Shown here: positions 32,880-45,821 of the stretch, piece after piece | Layout of the letters: every line of letters starts with the position of its first letter | Position numbering within the stretch: the first letter of the stretch is position 1 | NCBI GenBank assembly: GCA_011037195.1 | Contig: JAAEAF010006974.1 | Span: forward strand, 1-64,000 | Direction of reading: 5' to 3' | Length of the DNA stretch: 64,000 nt | From: Triatoma infestans | Lineage: Eukaryota; Arthropoda; Insecta; Hemiptera; Reduviidae | Made by a program: the position numbers and the translations under genes | The notes under the pieces: model-generated | What the model was told of the DNA's origin: nothing | Databases searched by the model: none | The model's input: only the letters and a program-made list of their open reading frames with translations

Positions 32880-33690
32880 AAAGGGACCAAGCCCTACGCT
32901 ATCCAAGGTCCCACTAGAGCCATATAGCCATCCCAAAGAAAACCACAACAAAGAGGGTTTAGAACAAAAAACCAGATCCGTGTCTTACCTATCTAAGATT
33001 CATCGCAGTCTAAACAAATTGGACCATAACTCTAAATGGAATTAGCCTACGCTCTTCCACAGATATTCTGTTCCGAACAAAGGCCTAAACCTAATTTCCT
33101 CACAACTCCAGCAGTCTGTCAAAAGATGGAGGGGTGATTCTTCCTCTGTCTCACAAACTCTACAAAAGGTATCTGGCATAATCTCCATTACTTAGAGGTG
33201 TATCCTTAAACCTCTATGCCCACCAACTAGATGTCTGAGAGAGATGTTAAAAGATACAAAAAGCATCTCACTGATAGCCCTATCCTGACCACTAATGAGT
33301 TTCCTAGACATCCGACAACCCACTGAGCTCATTCATTCGGATGAATACTGGATACTTGAAGACATGGGCCTAAGAACACACCATCAGCAGGCTCGGGAAA
33401 AAAGATTGGGAGGGAAAGACGCTTAATTTGGCAATTCCATCCATCTCCTTATTCCCAACAAGTCAATAAGAAAGTACATCCCCCAAGAAAGAAAGCTATT
33501 CCAGTCTTCTAGAACATTCTAGTATCAACTTGGAAATGAAGACACATGAACTCAACGTCTTCAACTTGCAGCTTGACTGTTTGAGAAGATACAAACAGCT
33601 TTTATTTAGGGTTACGTACCCGCTCATCAAAAATTCAACAAAAAATAGCATACATCTCAGGCTGAAAAGTAATGACCCATTCACCAAGAA
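32880..33690 (-). pseudogene. LINE 3' remnant (RNase H to tail), same family as 46.2 kb
   Basis: In element sense the sequence runs from a SAEMYAIF-type RNase H start, through LSSCVFISKLILECSRRLE, to a C-terminal CRVCETEEESPLHLLTDC-like segment in another frame near 33110-33170. It ends GGATAGCGTAGGGCTTGGTC and an AT-rich tail. The plus-strand copy at 46140-47020 shares LSSCVF(T/I)S(R/K)L(V/I)LEC and the GGATAGCGTAGGG ending. Frameshifts and stops make it a pseudogene. Confidence 0.75.
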
Positions 33691-33699
33691 ATATAAATG

Positions 33700-35540
33700 T
33701 TATTTCAGCATACTGTGATAGCTGCTTCATTTTGTGGTCAGTTTATGCCGTGGCACTCAGAGTATGGCATTCCAACATACGCTGAAGCAGCCCAATTGCA
33801 ATATGAGCGAAATGTTAGTTTATAATCAACCGGGGGAAGCTTATAATTTTACACATGCTATTCGTGAAATGAAAATAATTTGTGCAAGCATTTGCTAGTT
33901 AACACTGTCAAGTACTAACAGATTCACATCTCCTTCAATATGTCTGTCAGACCTGTCCTTTTTTTTCGATAATAATTGTCTCTTAAGGTTTTAGAGCAAC
34001 ATCTTCGGTCTCTTTTATTTAATGATTTGTTTTCCATCATGGTTAAAAAAAATAGTTGGCCATTGTAATGTTCCAAAAAAAAAATAAAAAAGAAGAAAAG
34101 TAGGACAAAATATATATTTTATTTATATTTTTTGGAAATAAGAATCACAAAAAAAAATAATGGTGTGTGTATTTTACTAAAAAATAAAACTGAAAATAAA
34201 ATAGAAATAGTGTATTATTGTGAGTGTTTTTGTGGGTGAAAATTACGCAGGATGAGTAATAGATGGAAACGGTATTTTTAGGTGTAAATCCCACGTATTT
34301 CCTTTTGGATAGTGAGTTGATAGGGCAATGGTGGGTGGTTCTTGTATGTATAACCTTCCTTCGTGGTTATATTTCAAGTTTCAAGCTGTTCTGGTACATT
34401 GCCAATAAAAAGGAAGTTTAGATGATATCCTGGGGCAGATCTAGGAACGAGTGAGTTAGGGTGTGAGTAAAAGATATTCCGCTTGCTAGAAAGGATGAGG
34501 AGAGCGACCACTAACCCCCACTCATAACGTATAGTTTATTTGTACTTAGTATGACTGTAAAACACTCACACAAACTTATACACAGCTCGCAAAATACTGG
34601 AACTCTTTTTTTTATTCTGCCCTTCTCTGTTTTTTTTCTTATGACTTTCACTCAGTTATACCAACAAACACCGACCAGCACCCCCCAAAAAAAAAATAAA
34701 AAAAAAAAAAATGCACACACATACTGACACATTTTTCCATTCAATATTACGATTTATATTCTAGATAATTTTATATATATATAAAATTATAGATGAATAT
34801 TACCATTATATATAGAGATATCTGTCTCTTTTAAATTGCAAAGTTTATAACCTTGAATCGGATTAATTTTTCGTTATTGCACCGCAATTACTGTTTGCAA
34901 AATATTTGCATAAGGATGATTTCATAACCCCCCCCCCATCTTCTTAATGTTTCCAGTATGATCCACCAAATACAGTTCAAACAAATTTATAACCCAATAG
35001 AATTGCAGGATCATCACACTTCGCCCCAATCTTTCATTGACCGATATGTTCATTAAATTTTAATGAATAATATAAAAAAGTGTGGAATCAAAAATAGAAA
35101 ATTGACTGAAATGGTCTCTCGAAGCGGATTAATTTTCGTTTACAGACAATTGTCTGTAACACTGCAACTGAGTGCAATTTTTGATTTGAGTGTGTGCACT
35201 GTAGTTGAGAAGCGAATAAATGAACTTTACAGAAGGTGTAAAAAGTAAGATGACAGCGCGTCCTGGTAGATTTGTTGGAAATAACTTGTTAAACTTGGGA
35301 AATATTTCTAATAATTGTTAAGCGAAAGCTGCTTTTTCATATGCCGCGTTTTCATATGGAATTTTGGATCATTTCTATAGGAAATGCTTTCACTTTGTCT
35401 TTTCATATTTCTAAGAGCTCGATTACATATGAAACTAAAGGTTCAAATAAACGTCAAAAGAAGATTCACCAAGACAGATCAGACAAACGTCATGCCCACC
35501 AAAGGTCATCTAAACTATTTTATCAGATGTTTGTCAGACA
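33700..35540. other. AT-rich noncoding, no recognisable gene
   Basis: Homopolymer tracts (including nine C near 34929) and a short palindrome around 34768-34788 (ATTTTATATATATATAAAAT) are the only structure. Open frames at 35063-35248 and 35341-35625 (+) lack family features. Confidence 0.45.
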
Positions 35541-35544
35541 TGTC

Positions 35545-36560
35545 TTGATGAACCTTCTCTTCTTCTTCTTCAAAGGCAATCCAACTAGTGTATCTTGGCC
35601 TCCTCAAGGAGCCTTCGCCATATAGCTCGGTCCACTGCAGCTGCTCTCCAATTGCGAAGTTTAAGTATGCTCCTGGTATCTTCTTCAATTCCATCGATCC
35701 AGCGTAATTTTGGATACCCTCTTGGCCGAGAGCCATATAGATTCTCGTTTAAAAGCTTTTTGGGCATTTCAGCCTCATTCATTCGCGCTATATGGCTTGC
35801 CCACCTGAGTCTCGATATTTTAATTGTTGTTAAGATGTCCGGATATCCTGTTCATTAAGGAAGGAATAAAGCTCTCGGTTGTGCCTTTGCCTCCAGTGCT
35901 GACCAACTCTCAAAGGCCCAAATATACGACGAAGGATTTTCCTTTCAAATACTAAAACATTGCGTTCATCTGTTTTAGAAATAGTCCAGGACGAATCTCA
36001 ACTTATAGGCCTTATATAATCTCAACTTATAGGCCTTATATAATCTCAACTTCCTTGTTATGGATAGATGCCTATTTGTCATCTGTTTGTTTAGGCTAAA
36101 ATAAGTTTTATTAGCGGCCATAATTCTTTGTTTTCTGCAGATATATCAATATGGACAGTGACAAGAGTGGCAAGGTATGTAAATTCACTCACCCATTCGA
36201 ATTGGTATGACTCAAAGCGAACTTCTCTTTCTGCTCTTGGATCATGTCCCGTGACCATATGTTTTGTTTTATTCGGATTGACAATAAGTCCGAGTTTTCT
36301 TGCTGCTGTTTCGAGGGATAAAAAGGCTTCTTCTACCGCGCTTTAGATCTTCCTATTATATCGAGATCATCAGCATAGCCGAACCTGTCAACATCTGAAC
36401 CTGTCTATTGAAGATAGTTCCTGTTGTTTGGATATGTGAGTCACGGATGGCTTTATCTAAAGCTAGATTAAATAATAAACAGGATAAACATATTCCTGAC
36501 CTTACCCCTCTCTCTGGCCACACATCTCTCCTTGTATGCAGACTCTACATGATGAACTTT
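35545..36560 (-). pseudogene. RTE-like LINE, RT palm to C terminus, degraded
   Basis: In element sense the RT active site reads FGYADDLDI (YADD codons at 36366-36377). It is followed by the GLIVNPNKTK motif near 36270, the YL..LVT thumb region near 36170, FERKILRRIFGPLR near 35930 and the C-terminal GSRPRGYPKLRWIDGIEED ... NWR...WRRLLEEAK motif at 35590-35720. This order and wording are those of RTE/related-clade ORF2 proteins. Stops and frame changes occur throughout. A 24-bp tandem duplication sits at about 35995-36045. The copy is truncated 5' of the palm near 36560. Confidence 0.8.
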
Positions 36561-38700
36561 CTTGTGACGTTCTTGTGATGTTTTCACATGTCTGACGAAA
36601 TGAAAGCACTATTTTCAGTTAGGTTTCTATAATGGTAGCCGATTTTTCCCATTTTACCATCAGTTTTTATCATCTTATATCATCGGTAGCGTGATGAATT
36701 AGAATGATGTAGCGTTGATGTTGCGAGTTGCTTGAAGAAGGATTTGACAAGTTTGAACACTTGCTTGTGCTAATAGTTGTGAACTAGTAGCGAGAAGGTT
36801 CTCAATGTTCTTTTGTCAGTGAGTTAACAAGAGCGAATTCTCATCAAAGATGCGAATTATTAGTGACAGCTTATTCTTTATTAATTAGCTTATACATTCG
36901 CTGCAGTCTTGATGATTTGATTGTTTGAATCTAATACGGAAAACTATTATGGTGGAAATGAATAGAATATAAATTCAACAAAACCTGTTATATCGAACTG
37001 TGCTTACGAAATTTCCATTTGTCATAACTGTCTAATAAAAGCCAGACTACTTTCGACAAAAAGATTCAAATACATATTGTAAAACTATTGTCACTCTAAA
37101 TAAAATAACAAATCGTTATTATTCGCGAATCACTCATGAATTTTTCATAGTTTTTGTATTTATTTATTTATTTTTCGTTCATCTGCCGAAGAATCTTCCA
37201 CTTTTTCTATTCTCACCATCATACATTCACTTGTACGGTGTATGAGTGATAGAAGAGCGAAGTCTTGTGCACACATACTATACGGATGACATATATATTG
37301 GAAATGCGTGTGGAAATATCACTGAGTTTAGAAATCTTGGTTGACTGTATCTTGTAGAAATGTGTGTGTATGTGTATATATTGTGTAGTATGTATACACT
37401 GTGTTGGATACAAACTGAACGAGATGTGAAATGTTTTCTCAAATATACACATGCACACACACCCACACACATGTATATATATATATATATATATTCGTCA
37501 CCACTTGGCTTTGACATTATCATATCGTTTACAGTCAAGAACACGTTACAATCTACCAACTAGTATTTGTGAATATATCAGATACACGTCTTGAACAGTA
37601 TACAAGTTTTTCTACTCCCGTAACTGATACTACATCTTGTCTTCTCTCTCTCTCCCCCCCCTCTCTTTTAGTTGTTTTAACTCTTGAATATGGTTTTCTG
37701 CTTGAATGTTTATATGAGCGCGAATCGCGTAATACTTTACATCTTCTGCAGCAGTACCGTTGAGATTGATCAGCAGATAATAGCGCTAAGTAAATCTATC
37801 GCAGTTATAAATCGCGTTAGCATCAGCGTGGGAGGAAGTTATCAGAATTCGGCACTAGATTGCTCGATTTTTACTGTAAATCACTGCAACATTTCCACTT
37901 ATCCGTTCAAAATTTTAACATATGCTTATGCTTTGGCAATTATTTCTCTCTCTCTTCTCATAACGTTCACGAACTCTCTCAAAGTTTCCTTCAATCATAC
38001 CTTCTATAAAACTCTCATCTCTATCTGGATTCAACTAATTCGATTAATTCGGGCTTTGGCTAGCCAAGGCGGCTAGACCTTGACTCTCAATACGAAACTT
38101 AAACGGCCTTTAATATTTCTCAGTTTTCAGCGCATGGACTGAAGATAGATAAGTTGCTAGATTATTGTTGTTATTATTAATTTTCAATTGATGCTTCTAG
38201 CTCACTAAATACAAATAGACATCAAAATTTGTTCCTTCCAATCTAAAATCCTGGCCAGAATTGTAGATAATTCTTTTAATCTTTCCAACTGTACAATCTA
38301 CAAAGATCACTTCTGCTACTTTTCTGATGAATGTGTTGGCTAGTTATTCAATGCAGCAATTTCTGGAGCAGTTTTACCTTACTATTGAAAATACGAGATT
38401 TACCAAAAGTAGATGATTTCTCGACGATGAAAAGGACATTTTTCTGATACATGGATTTTAGGCAATGCCATGATATTGCTTCTTTTTTCTTTTTTTTTTA
38501 ACACATCCGGCTGACACCGGACATGTCAGCCTATGGTAGATATTGAGCTACATGTTGCTCGATGTAAAGATCCAACGTTTGGAAATTCCTTAGAGGCAGT
38601 TATTTTTTTTTCACGCCGAGTTTCTAAAAATACTTCTGAAATAGAATTGAGGCTGCTTCTTCTGCATAGATTCAATGGTTCTATCTTTGTAATATTGTTA
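36560..38700. other. Noncoding with microsatellites; one unassigned 130-codon open frame
   Basis: TG/TA microsatellite sequence occupies 37355-37490. The plus-strand open frame at 37684-38076 has a hydrophobic stretch near its residues 85-105 and a few Cys, but no family I recognise. No splice or promoter context supports it, so I leave it uncalled. Confidence 0.4.
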
Positions 38701-38713
38701 TCATTCAAAATTA

Positions 38714-38755
38714 AAGGGAAAGGAATAATTAAGTGGTTAGCGCTCTCACTCCCTT
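38714..38755 (+). repeat. 5' head fragment of SINE type A
   Basis: AAGGGAAAGGAATAATTAAG then TGGTTAGCGCTCTCACTCCC is nearly identical to the first 40 bases of the SINE at 39831, including the A box, and stops abruptly before the B box. Confidence 0.7.
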
Positions 38756-38759
38756 AGTA

Positions 38760-39825
38760 CATTTTCTAATTAGTACATTTTGTAATTTTATCGGAGAGAA
38801 AGAAAGATTTTGGAGGAGACCTCTGTCACATTAAAAGGTAATTATTCTCTGATAGTTTAACATTATCGCTGGAAATTTCACGCTCGGAAATCAGATCTGT
38901 TATTCGTGATCTGGCATCACATCAGGTCCATAGATTGTTTTTTATAGTAAATATTGTAGATTTATGAAATGACGTGAATGGTTTTATTAAATAACTTAAA
39001 ACATAAGTCCGAGGGGTATGCATGCAATATTTACATTTGATTGAATATTTTGACCCCATTCTCTGACAGGTATATAGAAAAAAATTAAACTTTTTTTTTT
39101 CAAGTACTTCTTGGACCGTTACCTACTTGAACAATAGAACCTTAAAGCAGCAGTTCTTAAATGCAAGATGATTTTCAAGGCAATGAGGGACAATAACTTA
39201 TTATTATTAAGGAACATGTATTATGTACTTAATGTCAGAATGAAATACTTGACGAGTATTATGATATTAGAAAAGTATTGAATGTTATTCAAGAATGGAA
39301 CATTAATTATGTCAATGCCATAATTATTAAAAAAAACATGAATTAGAGATTGCACGAGTTATCGGAATAAAAGAGTCCTCTAAAAGCAAGAGGATCATTC
39401 AGCCAGAATGTGGCTAAGAGGTTCTTCATGTAGGTTTTGTGACACCAACACAAGTAACAAACTACTTCAAATGTTGTGGACGCTTACACAAAGTGAATTG
39501 AGGTAATGCCAATACAAACTTGTACATCTAAGACCATCTCTTGATGGTCCTTTTAAAGTGACCTTTTTTCATGTTATGAAATGTTATGTTAGTGAAATAT
39601 TCCTGTTATCTTACAGTAGTTTGTAATGTCATTCAGTGATGTCTGTCAGTCAGTCGTAAGTCAAACTGTGGGTAATTGTAACAAGTTTTATGGCCGATTC
39701 AATTTTTGTCCTCTTTACGTAATTAGTTGTTCGTTGAGGGGGTTAAGCTGTTCGCGACCGAGATTATTATCACGTGCCCTTGGATTTCCTGGAGTGAAAG
39801 GTATATTTTTATCCGTCAATAGAAC
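38760..39825. other. Noncoding, no recognisable feature
   Basis: AT-rich sequence with no exon-like or repeat motif I can name. The small plus frame at 39626-39847 runs into the SINE head and is not supported. Confidence 0.45.
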
Positions 39826-39829
39826 TTCA

Positions 39830-40060
39830 AGGGAAAGGAATAACTAAGTGGTTAGCGCACTCACTCCCACGCGGAGGACCCAGGTTCGATTCCAGCCGTG
39901 CTGCCCTTAGATTTTTTTTCTTCCTAGGAGCCTTTACAGCTCACTGTCCGGCAACAGACGACTGAAGTGTCGTCTGTAACGGAAGAACCTCTGTGCATTG
40001 AGAAGGCTCCGGGCGCCAATGACCATAGATGTTAATGCGCTTTAAATTAAAAAAAAAAGA
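39830..40060 (+). mobile_element. tRNA-derived SINE (type A), best copy
   Basis: The head AATAACTAAGTGGTTAGCGC (A box) and GGTTCGATTCCAGCC (B box, 39883-39897) are at tRNA spacing. The body includes a CCTTAGATTTTTTTTCTTCC run, GCTCACTGTCCGG, ACGACTGAAGTGTCGTC and AAGGCTCCGGGCGCCAATGA, and it ends in an A-rich tail (40049-40060). It is Pol III-type and non-coding, mobilised by a LINE partner that I cannot identify. Other copies: 3755-3940, 4186-4350, 45822-46034 and 63508-63607. Confidence 0.85.
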
Positions 40061-40149
40061 GTAAAAATTAAACATAAACATGATATTTTAATTTTACAAA
40101 TTGCTCAGTATTATCAGAAGATATTTTTTTTCAGAGAATTGCAGTAATT

Positions 40150-40377
40150 TCAGAGATTAATTTGTGGACATCGACCGGTTTCTGGTGTTCGCCCATTATC
40201 GGGTTATCTTAATAATCAGTATGATAACATAGACCATACTACACATAAACTACCACAAAAAATGATTTTCCTTTGCTCAAATCTGGATTATGAACTGTTT
40301 ATCAAGACATCGGAAACGCCCGAAACCGGCCTGAAGAGAACAAAATGAAGCGGGTTATCACGGTAAAAACTCTGATA
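40150..40377. mobile_element. Decayed foldback of the 15/17-kb family
   Basis: TTTGTGGACATCGACCGGTTTC at about 40162-40185 faces CGAAACCGGCC...ACAAAATGAAGCGGG...CACGGTAAAAACTCTGA at 40335-40373. The GAAACCGG ends are retained on both sides, but the hairpin next to them has lost pairing. Confidence 0.6.
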
Positions 40378-40389
40378 TTTTTCAGTTTT

Positions 40390-41230
40390 ACTGGCCCGAC
40401 CACAATCATATATTATTGTATAAATTTAAAAATACATTCTATGTCACCCAGTCCAACTTAAGATTTACATATGCTATTCTAGATCATGGCTTGGATATTT
40501 CTAAAATTATTATAAATTTCAATATTTGTATAGTTGATACTTTTCCGATTGATGAAAGAAATGTCCGAAAAATTTTTTTTTTTTGGAATGGTAACAGCCG
40601 AAGGGAAGGAAATAGTGACAATCAAGAGTGAAATAGAGGGCAAAGTTTTATCCTTATGAAGAAGAATCGAGACCTTGAGGGCAAGTTGGATAAATAGGAT
40701 AGAAAGGGGAAAATAAGGCAACAGCTTCGTAGTAGCAAGCCATCAAATGTAAAAGAAATGTCTCTTTTGTAATATAGTTTAATAGTTGGTGACGTTCAAG
40801 ATGTGGACTAAATATCTTCTTTTCTCTAGTGCAAATTATTTTTGAAAAGTAGAAAAAAAAACTTTGCATAAAAAGCTATGATAGAGAATGATATATTTTT
40901 TTGCCTTGAACATCCATTAATTCTGGCTCACAATAACATAATATAAGCAAATTTAATTCAACACTATTTATCATATTTAATGCTGCTCTAAACTAACTTT
41001 GAACAAATTTTTTTGATATTTTAAAGTCATCAATTTTTTAAATATTCTTTAGAAAGATAAATATTAAATATTTTATTCTTTTTATATTTAAGATGTGAAT
41101 AATAAAGAGTTCTTTGATATATTAAAAATTTATATAAAATTGATTTTACATATACATATTTTTAATATATCAAAGAATTGTGTAAATAAATTTATAAATA
41201 AGAAAGTATATAAGTTCTTGTCTCCACATG
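40390..41230. other. AT-rich noncoding with a 20-bp inverted repeat
   Basis: TTCTTTGATATATTAAAAAT at 41110-41129 is perfectly inverted at 41158-41177. Otherwise nothing is recognisable; frames at 40416-40631 and 40654-40869 are low complexity. Confidence 0.5.
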
Positions 41231-41880
41231 TTTCATAAGGTGTCCTTCTCCCCTCCCCTTCCTCCTCCTACTTTACACCATCTTTCTATCTGTACCGCGA
41301 TCTACCCGTCCACCTCTTCTACCTGTATTTCGTATGCCGTTCTCTCGGAGTCCATCCTTAGAACCTGCCCGAACCAACGTATCTTGATTTCTTCTATTTT
41401 CTCTTCCAGTGATTCTATCTGAAAACTGGATCTTATTTTGGCATTACGAACCCAGTCCCTTTTTGCTCCCTCTCTATCTTTCTCAAATATTTTATCTCAT
41501 TTGCCTCTGACTTATGTGATTCTTGATTGAACTTCAGAACACCGATTAATAAGTGAGTGTAGGGAGAAATATCGACCTAAACACTGACAGTTTCGTTTTC
41601 CAATGCACCTCTCTGTTACTGAAGAAAGCCTTTCTTACCGCACAAAACATCCTTATCTTTCTTTTCTTTCTCCACGCACCGATCTTCGTTTAGATATGCT
41701 CCTAGGTACTTAAACTTGGTCATGTGGTCTATCTTTAAGCCTCCTCTCCTAGGACTAACCCTCATAATACTGTGTGGCATTTTACCTATTCTAAAAATCT
41801 TCGTTGTTTCCTTGCTGATGTTAACTTTACTCAGCTCCATTTTCCGAATCCGCAAATTATAAATGAGGTCCCGATATCAC
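41230..41880 (-). pseudogene. LINE remnant, RT thumb to C-terminal region
   Basis: In element sense it contains LKIDHMTKFKYLGAYLNEDR (about 41690-41750), corresponding to the FKYLG motif after the RT palm of RTE-like ORF2 proteins. Further downstream is an EIKIRWFG(Q)VLRMDS segment (about 41340-41390), corresponding to the KxRWxGHVxRM motif. The fragment has neither YADD nor endonuclease. It differs in sequence from the 36-kb copy, so it is a second lineage or an older copy. Confidence 0.7.
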
Positions 41881-41939
41881 CAGGTCTTCCTGGGTGTGAG
41901 TTGAGCTAAATTATCTACCTTATGATGACTACATTATAA

Positions 41940-42690
41940 CGTTTTTTCGAGCAATTTTTACCCTTTTTTTTTAAAAAAAAAAAAAAATTTTTTCAAATTC
42001 ATATGTGTCCATCACTTTTGAACTTTTCACCAAAATCAAACTTTGCTGTATTCAAAGTCTTTGGATTTTGATTGAAAAGAAGTCCCATTTTATTAAAAAT
42101 TTTTTAATTTACGGCAAAAATATAATATTGCTTCATTATGAAAGCTAGAGGTATTTAGATCTTTAAACTAGTTTTTTAATTTAATATAAGCTCTTAATAT
42201 AAGTGTTTTGAAATGTAATTTATGATTTTTTTTCATGTTTTTTTACAATGGGACATAGATTTGATAATCCATTTTCTAGAATATTGCAGAATATATAAGT
42301 CTAGACTATGTGTGTTTCCAAATGTTCTGTGACTGAACATTTTTTTTTTTATTGAAAATTTGCAACTTCGATACATGGTTGTAATAAGCAAATATGGACA
42401 GTATGGATTAAAACATTAAGGAATTTCTGGATTGAAGAAGCCATCTAGTGGTGACACTCCACGTGTTTATTCATAGAACATTAAAACAGATCTCTAAACC
42501 ATTTTCGCTTAAGCACTTACGTGGTTTGATGCTGATATGGAGTCGTTCACTAAGTGGTTTTAGATGGGCTTCTATGGAGAAAACGAAATGCGGATGAAAG
42601 GAATCCTTGAGGTCGTCATGGTTACTTAGATTTGTTACATACTAAGGAGCAGTACTATTTTCTGAGGATTTTTTATTGTAAGGGTGTGTG
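41940..42690. other. Noncoding, no recognisable feature
   Basis: AT-rich with T and A homopolymers; nothing assignable. Confidence 0.4.
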
Positions 42691-42699
42691 TGATTCGTT

Positions 42700-43330
42700 G
42701 ACTATTGGCAGTTTTGGTCGTATCCCAAAATTCCCGTCCGTAAGTTTAAGTCGGCCTAATGGTAGTCAATACAACAATCTTTTGTTTTTTTGAACATAGT
42801 TGAGTACTCTGTCAAGACTCATTAAAGAAATGTATAACGGCGATTGTTTTCGAGTCTTTTTTACCTACTATGTGGGTTCCAGGTATCTTTTGTCTAAGAA
42901 GAGTCCAAGGTACTCTGAGGACGTTTAGTACAGGTAATGTTACTGCTTCTGGTGGAAGGATTTTGCGGGTAGAGTGAATGTCATGTACTGGCACTTATTT
43001 TCATTTATTTTTATTCTCCACTTATCAAACCATATTTGCAGAGAATTTGAGATGGAATTGTAGGGAATGGTGAACAACGAAGGGATCAGGATTTGGAGAG
43101 AGAATTGTGGTGTCGCTTGATGTCTGTACAGAATTATGGTAATCCGCGAAGTTAGAGGATATATTCGGGTATAAAGAATAAATAGAAGAGGTCCAAGAAT
43201 AAAACCTTAGGAAATGCCTGCATTTACAGGAATTCGACTGAAGTAAAATGTTCCATGATTCATAGGAAAATATCGCTCAGAAAAATAGGCTGGGAGTACA
43301 ATATATAGTAGATGCCCTGGATAGATGCCT
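42700..43330 (-). pseudogene. Jockey-like LINE RT fragment, heavily degraded
   Basis: In element sense a segment GFILGPLLFILYTRIYP (near 43160-43210) corresponds to the GSxLGPLLFxLYTxDIP motif of jockey-clade RT. It is followed by IWFDKWRIKINENKCQYMTF (near 42985-43040) and EYLGLFLDKR (near 42890-42920), matching the WRIKINxxKS and YLGxxLDxR motifs. The FADD catalytic region between them has lost its Asp pair. Stops and frameshifts are present. Confidence 0.65.
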
Positions 43331-44500
43331 TTGAGCTTAACACAGCAATGTACAAAAACAAAAACTGACTCCTGAAATATATTTTTCTTTCTCAGAAATG
43401 CTTATTTCAGAAATATATAATAATTACTTTTATGTTATAATATAAATCCTTTTGAGCTTTTCTTGGTATATTTTAGTTGTTTATTACTATAATTAAATTA
43501 TTTTATTAATTAATAAATAACTACAGCTAAAAAAGTTTATAGTTACATTACAGTTTAATTGAATTTCACCAATTAAGAACACTGCTATGGTATGCACTTA
43601 AACTTTCATATATCGATTAAATCTAGTAGTGCGTTCATATAAATTAATATCTGCATATTGTAGCGACTGTCAGAATACTATCAACAAAGCACACTCAATC
43701 TAATTGGGCAAACGATTTCCTGACGATTAGGTTATTTAATTTACAAGCAAAGGGTTACCATAACAACAACTATATAGTTATGAATTTTTTTGTTTTTTAA
43801 GTTTCCTAAATCACTTTTATTAACTATTTCCCAGAAAGATTTCAAATTAAAGAGCAGTGGGTGTTGTTATGATGCATAAATATATTAGTTAACTTCTATA
43901 TGATTGCTGGAGAATTGCCCAATAGGATTTCAGATCTTTATGGAATATTAAGCATAGACCTAGTGATGACTCCTAGCCTCACATATCCATATTCTACCTA
44001 ATATTCTTAAAATATTCCAGTTTGTCTATTTTCATGCAGACATAAAACTTTATACTTGAAAATATCAGAAACATATAGTTTTTTTTGTAAACACAAGTTC
44101 ACCATCACCATTCAGTATTCTTCCACTTCTATAACCAATTATCATTTACAGATTTTTCCAACCAGCCAAACACCCTGCTACTTGTGTGAAAACACATAAA
44201 ATTCTAATTTTCTTATTTTAAGCACCATATAAAAACAGAGATGTAATAATTTGATCAAAAAATTTTGATCAGAATGGTTTCATAATTTTAATTTAATTTC
44301 ATTATGGGTTTTCCTGTTGAATGATACTGTTATTTTGCAAATAACCTGATCAATTTTTTTTTTTTTTTTACTAAAAAAATGTCAAAAATTGGCAATGTTC
44401 ATTAAAATAAAAAAAAATTAAATGAAATATTTATTATAGTTGTTCGGTATTTAATGTAAATTTAAATTTGCCGCCAGCGGTGTACAATAATTTTATTTTG
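43330..44500. other. AT-rich noncoding, no recognisable feature
   Basis: Nothing assignable; long A/T runs. Confidence 0.4.
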
Positions 44501-44830
44501 GAGGGAGGGTATTGTACTACCTTGATAATAATTCACTAATTTATTAGGCTGTGTCCTAAATTAGAGGGGGGAGGTAACCTATGCATTTTCTCCTCTCTCA
44601 GTCAGTCGCTTCTCAGCCAGTTTAAGCTCGAAGGAGTAAGTCGTTATGCAGCACTTTCTTGAATAGGTCACAGTGTAATACCTATACAATTCATGCCAGT
44701 TCGGTTGCCCTTAATTTTGAAAACCCAAATTTCTTACTTCTGGTTTTCCTAGTTTAGTGTTAATAAACTAGTCTTTTTGTAGACTTAGCGGCTCGGTTAT
44801 CTTGGCCCGCATAGGTTATTGTAAAATCAC
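44500..44830 (+). repeat. Possible LTR-like segment
   Basis: Two purine tracts, GGAGGGAGGG (44502-44511) and GAGGGGGGAGG (44566-44576), precede a C/T-rich stretch and AATAAACTAG (44763-44772). A purine tract followed by TG (TGTACTACC at about 44514) and a downstream AATAAA is LTR-like. I found neither a matching second copy nor a target duplication, so this is weak. Confidence 0.25.
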
Positions 44831-45419
44831 ATGTTTGTTACTTCCAGTTCGTTTCCTGCCGTTCAGGTTCTTGGAGCCCATTTAATTATTATCTACAATC
44901 ATCAGTCAAGCAGCAGTGTATGGATCAAGACTCAAAAGTTTCAGGCACATAAGATTTATTTACTTATTCCTATTTCTCCTTTCCCCTTGTCCCCGGTAAG
45001 GGCTAAAGACATATGGGTCTTCCAGCACTGGTAACCAGGATTTTGCGTTTTAAGCTAAGCGCCATTCCTTTGGATTATTGAAAGTGATAATAGATAATAT
45101 TTGCTACCTATTTTTTAATTTAATTTATATATTCATTTTTTCCCCATATAATTTTTAATATTTTAATTTCCCATTTTGCTCAACCCATTATTATATTATA
45201 TTATATACAGTCCACTCAATATTTTCACTGAATTTATATTTTTGCCGTTCTTCATTAAACTGAGCCCACCCGAGGTATCTCACCTCAATTTATATTATTA
45301 ATTATTTCTTTCCTGTATTTACTATTATACAGAGCCTACCCATAATTTGAGATAATAGGTGTAAAAAAGAGCTCACTTTTATTTTTTATTTACTATTATT
45401 TACTAAACAATTGACTTAA

Positions 45420-45545
45420 TCCTGGTAAGAGGAAGTATTTTTACATAATCCTCTGTGATAAGAAGAGGAAGTGTTGTGATCGTGTCAAATTTGAGTTTTC
45501 ACCGGGAAATATGTGTTTTGAAATTCTCTGAATTTTGAACATGCG
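45420..45545 (-). repeat. Inverted right-end fragment of the 1-kb dispersed repeat
   Basis: On plus, GGTAAGAGGAAGTATTTTTA, AAGAAGAGGAAGTGTTGTGA, CGTGTCAAATTTGAGTTTTC and ACCGGGAAATATG are the reverse of the family right end. The TGTTTCACATCAGGTTTTTT at about 47032 is the reverse of the family left end, separated by SINE and LINE insertions. Confidence 0.65.
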
Positions 45546-45821
45546 CACACCTGAATGAACTAGTGCTATATTTTTTTTTTTTTTTTTTTTGCGAATGGTC
45601 TATATATATGTGTGCTTGTGTTTGAGTATCTGTATGTGTGAACAAATGATCACAAAAACAAAAAATTGCAGAAAGTTCAAATTATCAGACCTATACAGAG
45701 ATCACTTTAGTTGGTACACTTTTTTTCCAAAAAAATTAATTTCTAGAGGGATTCTAGGGGAGATGGGGAGGACAGCTTCTACCACAATAGTCCTTTTATT
45801 TTTTTATTTTTTTTAATAGCC

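Noticed and set aside
37684..38076. 130-codon plus-strand open frame with a hydrophobic stretch
   Set aside because: No family resemblance, no splice sites or promoter I could defend; left uncalled.
39841..39900. Possible tRNA gene
   Set aside because: tRNA-like head only; the same head and body recur at several loci with an A-rich tail, so it is a SINE.
44500..44830. Full LTR retrotransposon end
   Set aside because: Purine tracts and AATAAA are suggestive, but no paired LTR, PBS or target duplication was found; kept only as a low-confidence repeat.
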